Part shown: positions 63,122-64,000 of the stretch, in pieces
How the letters are laid out: every line of letters starts with the position of its first letter
Numbering within the stretch: the stretch's first letter is position 1
Assembly: GCA_934120675.1 (NCBI GenBank)
Contig: CAKOUU010000002.1
Coordinates: 46,831-110,830, forward strand
Source of the DNA: an uncultured Clostridia bacterium
Lineage (GTDB): Bacteria; Bacillota; Clostridia; TANB77; CAG-508
Length of the DNA: 64,000 nucleotides
Direction of reading: 5' to 3'
Translations under genes and position numbers: made by a program
Notes under the pieces: model-generated
What the model saw: the letters and a program-made list of their open reading frames with translations, nothing else
Told to the model about the DNA's origin: nothing
Database searches by the model: none

Positions 63122-63289
63122 TGGTTTAACTAATAAAAGTTTTTTTCATCATCTAATAAGTATGTGGCTATTAGAAAAAATTAGGTGTTCCATGTTAGTT
63201 AAACACGTGACATTAATGTATTGGGAGGAAATGGACACTTAATAGTATATGATGGATTCTCTGCTTGATTTGTTCGAGCAGAGTTTTTT
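63122..63289 (+). ncRNA. candidate structured non-coding RNA, about 165 nt
   Basis: Transcript from the perfect promoter to the terminator CTCTGCTTG/CGAGCAGAG plus T run (63259-63289). GTTTAACTAA (63124-63133) pairs perfectly with TTAGTTAAAC (63195-63204), enclosing CTAATA/TATTAG (63153-63174) and a T-run/A-run pairing. Only trivial frames (a possible 16-residue one near 63193). Not recognisable as 6S RNA, SRP RNA, tmRNA or T-box. Family unassigned. Confidence 0.65.
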
Positions 63290-63322
63290 ATATATTAGAA
63301 ATGTTCGTTTTTCATAATGAAA

Positions 63323-63354
63323 AAAACTCGGAAGTATAAATACTTTCGAGTTTT
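63323..63354. terminator. symmetric terminator-like hairpin
   Basis: AAAACTCGGAAGTA pairs with TACTTTCGAGTTTT around a 4-nt loop. What it terminates is unclear; the stretch 63355-63550 shows nothing else recognisable. Confidence 0.6.
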
Positions 63355-63551
63355 GTGTATAAATTCTATCTCTTTGTAAATTACAAAGGTTGATTTATCA
63401 ATAAAAAATGACATTTTTGTATATTATAAGATTATTACATTATAATTTTAAATAACTCTTATTAGATTTTATTATTTAGGAAACATCCATATTAAAAATA
63501 AGATTTATGAATTTATAAACAAAAATAGGCTATAAAAATTTATTAATATTA

Positions 63552-63580
63552 TAGACAAATTTTAAATAATACTGTAGAAT
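63552..63580 (+). promoter_or_regulatory. promoter of the toxin-like peptide mRNA
   Basis: TAGACA (63552-63557), 17-bp spacer, TAGAAT (63575-63580). Confidence 0.65.
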
Positions 63581-63657
63581 AATTAACATAGGAAATGATG
63601 AGAAACAGATGTGGTTTTGCCACCTGAATTTTACGAAATATCGTAGGAGATGTGGTG

Positions 63658-63777
63658 ATGTTTATGATTAAAGTGATACTATTTTTGATATTATCCTTAA
63701 TGTTTTCTTTAACATTAAACGTTGCCTTGACAGCAGTTCTGCATAAGAACTGGGTTGACAAGCAACTACATAAATAA
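63658..63777 (+). CDS. 39-residue hydrophobic peptide, putative type I toxin
   Basis: MFMIKVILFLILSLMFSLTL then NVALTAVLHKNWVDKQLHK: a single membrane helix with a charged C-terminus, the usual shape of Fst/TxpA-type toxins. AGGAG (63645-63649) precedes ATG 63658, and a small TACGA/TCGTA hairpin sits just before that site. It has its own promoter and shares a bidirectional terminator with a converging small RNA. No membership in a known toxin family can be shown from the sequence alone. Confidence 0.7.
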   Translation: MFMIKVILFLILSLMFSLTLNVALTAVLHKNWVDKQLHK

Positions 63778-63783
63778 AAAAAG

Positions 63784-63823
63784 CTCACATCTGTAACTTT
63801 GGCGAGTTAGGTGTGAGTTTTTT
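63784..63823. terminator. bidirectional terminator of the toxin-like locus
   Basis: CTCACATCT (63784-63792) pairs with AGGTGTGAG (63809-63817); A tract before and T tract after. Confidence 0.82.
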
Positions 63824-63869
63824 CAAACTTAATTCGGCAAAACCACGTTTGTGGATTTGTCATTTCCTA
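63784..63869 (-). ncRNA. small antisense-type RNA, locus 2 (putative antitoxin)
   Basis: Promoter TTGACT (63904-63899), 18-bp spacer, TATAAT (63880-63875) on the minus strand; the RNA starts near 63869 with TAGGAAATGA, then the CCAC-aaac-GTGG hairpin and TTTTGCC, and ends at the shared terminator. It converges on and overlaps the 3' end of the toxin-like mRNA. Its leader matches locus 1 and also the 5' end of the toxin-like mRNA (TAGGAAATGA...GTGGTTTTGCC). Confidence 0.72.
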
Positions 63870-63874
63870 TATTT

Positions 63875-63904
63875 ATTATAAGCTATTTAAAGATAAAAAG
63901 TCAA
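63875..63904 (-). promoter_or_regulatory. promoter of small RNA locus 2
   Basis: TTGACT-18-TATAAT on the minus strand. Beyond it, 63905-64000 shows no recognisable feature. Confidence 0.75.
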
Positions 63905-64000
63905 GAAAAATATAAAGTTATAATAAATAAATAGTAATTTGCCGATAATCATTTTTTGAACAAAAGTTGTAACTTTTTTAAAATATGTTACTATGTAGTT

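Noticed and set aside
63122..63289. 6S RNA, SRP RNA, tmRNA or T-box
   Set aside because: Key conserved sequences of those RNAs are absent and the main stem closes mid-molecule, so no family name was given.

Overview
The window looks like a chromosomal segment of a very A+T-rich, anaerobic, spore-forming Firmicute of the class Clostridia, probably an uncultured gut-type lineage. Three things point there. First, a spo0A gene (57218-58036), SipL-like and YunB-like spore genes, and DacF/CwlD/polysaccharide deacetylase genes. Second, a pyruvate formate-lyase pair (pflB/pflA). Third, a MurE carrying the DNPR signature of meso-diaminopimelate ligases. No rRNA, tRNA, CRISPR array, prophage or transposase gene was seen.

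Layout. 1-6.5 kb: 5'-truncated SNF2 helicase, a small acidic protein, trmFO, and a large coiled-coil protein. 6.6-13.4 kb: str operon rpsL-rpsG-fusA-tuf, with a long hairpin element repeated after each of the first three genes, then plsX and acpP. 13.4-24 kb: dacF (minus strand), a 1.5-kb-class thioester-domain surface protein, an Ig-like membrane protein, a receiver-GGDEF protein, cwlD and a polysaccharide deacetylase. 24-33.9 kb: tandem-OB SSB-like protein, membrane protein, two pseudouridine synthases, S1 protein, a winged-helix protein, pflA/pflB and an XRE regulator. 34-45.5 kb: division/cell-wall cluster mraZ-rsmH-ftsL-spoVD-murE-mraY-ftsW/spoVE-murG plus a sensor kinase. 45.5-57 kb: coiled-coil repeat protein, leuS, HD hydrolase, topB, rpsF-ssb-rpsR, a PLP enzyme, a flavoprotein and a YigZ protein. 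57-64 kb: spo0A, two related small antisense-type RNA loci (one facing a 39-residue hydrophobic peptide), a ribbon-helix-helix regulator, small proteins, sipL, yunB, dtd and a candidate structured RNA.

Main finding. Four otherwise intact genes (dacF, cwlD, the polysaccharide deacetylase, ftsW/spoVE) are broken into two frames. In every case the break lies exactly at an in-frame CGG codon, and skipping its C restores the conserved family sequence through a glycine. dacF has two such codons in tandem. By eye I found no other in-frame CGG in any convincing gene of the window, although CGG is common out of frame and CGU, CGC and CGA are used for arginine. This suggests that CGG is not an arginine codon here but a +1 frameshift signal (or the start of a CGGN four-base codon). 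The affected genes are all peptidoglycan or spore-cortex genes.

Other non-coding structure is abundant: giant intergenic palindromes, two families of REP-like repeats next to stop codons, a degenerate 15-nt tandem array between mraZ and rsmH, and several leader hairpins. All family assignments are from reading the translated sequence, not from database searches.
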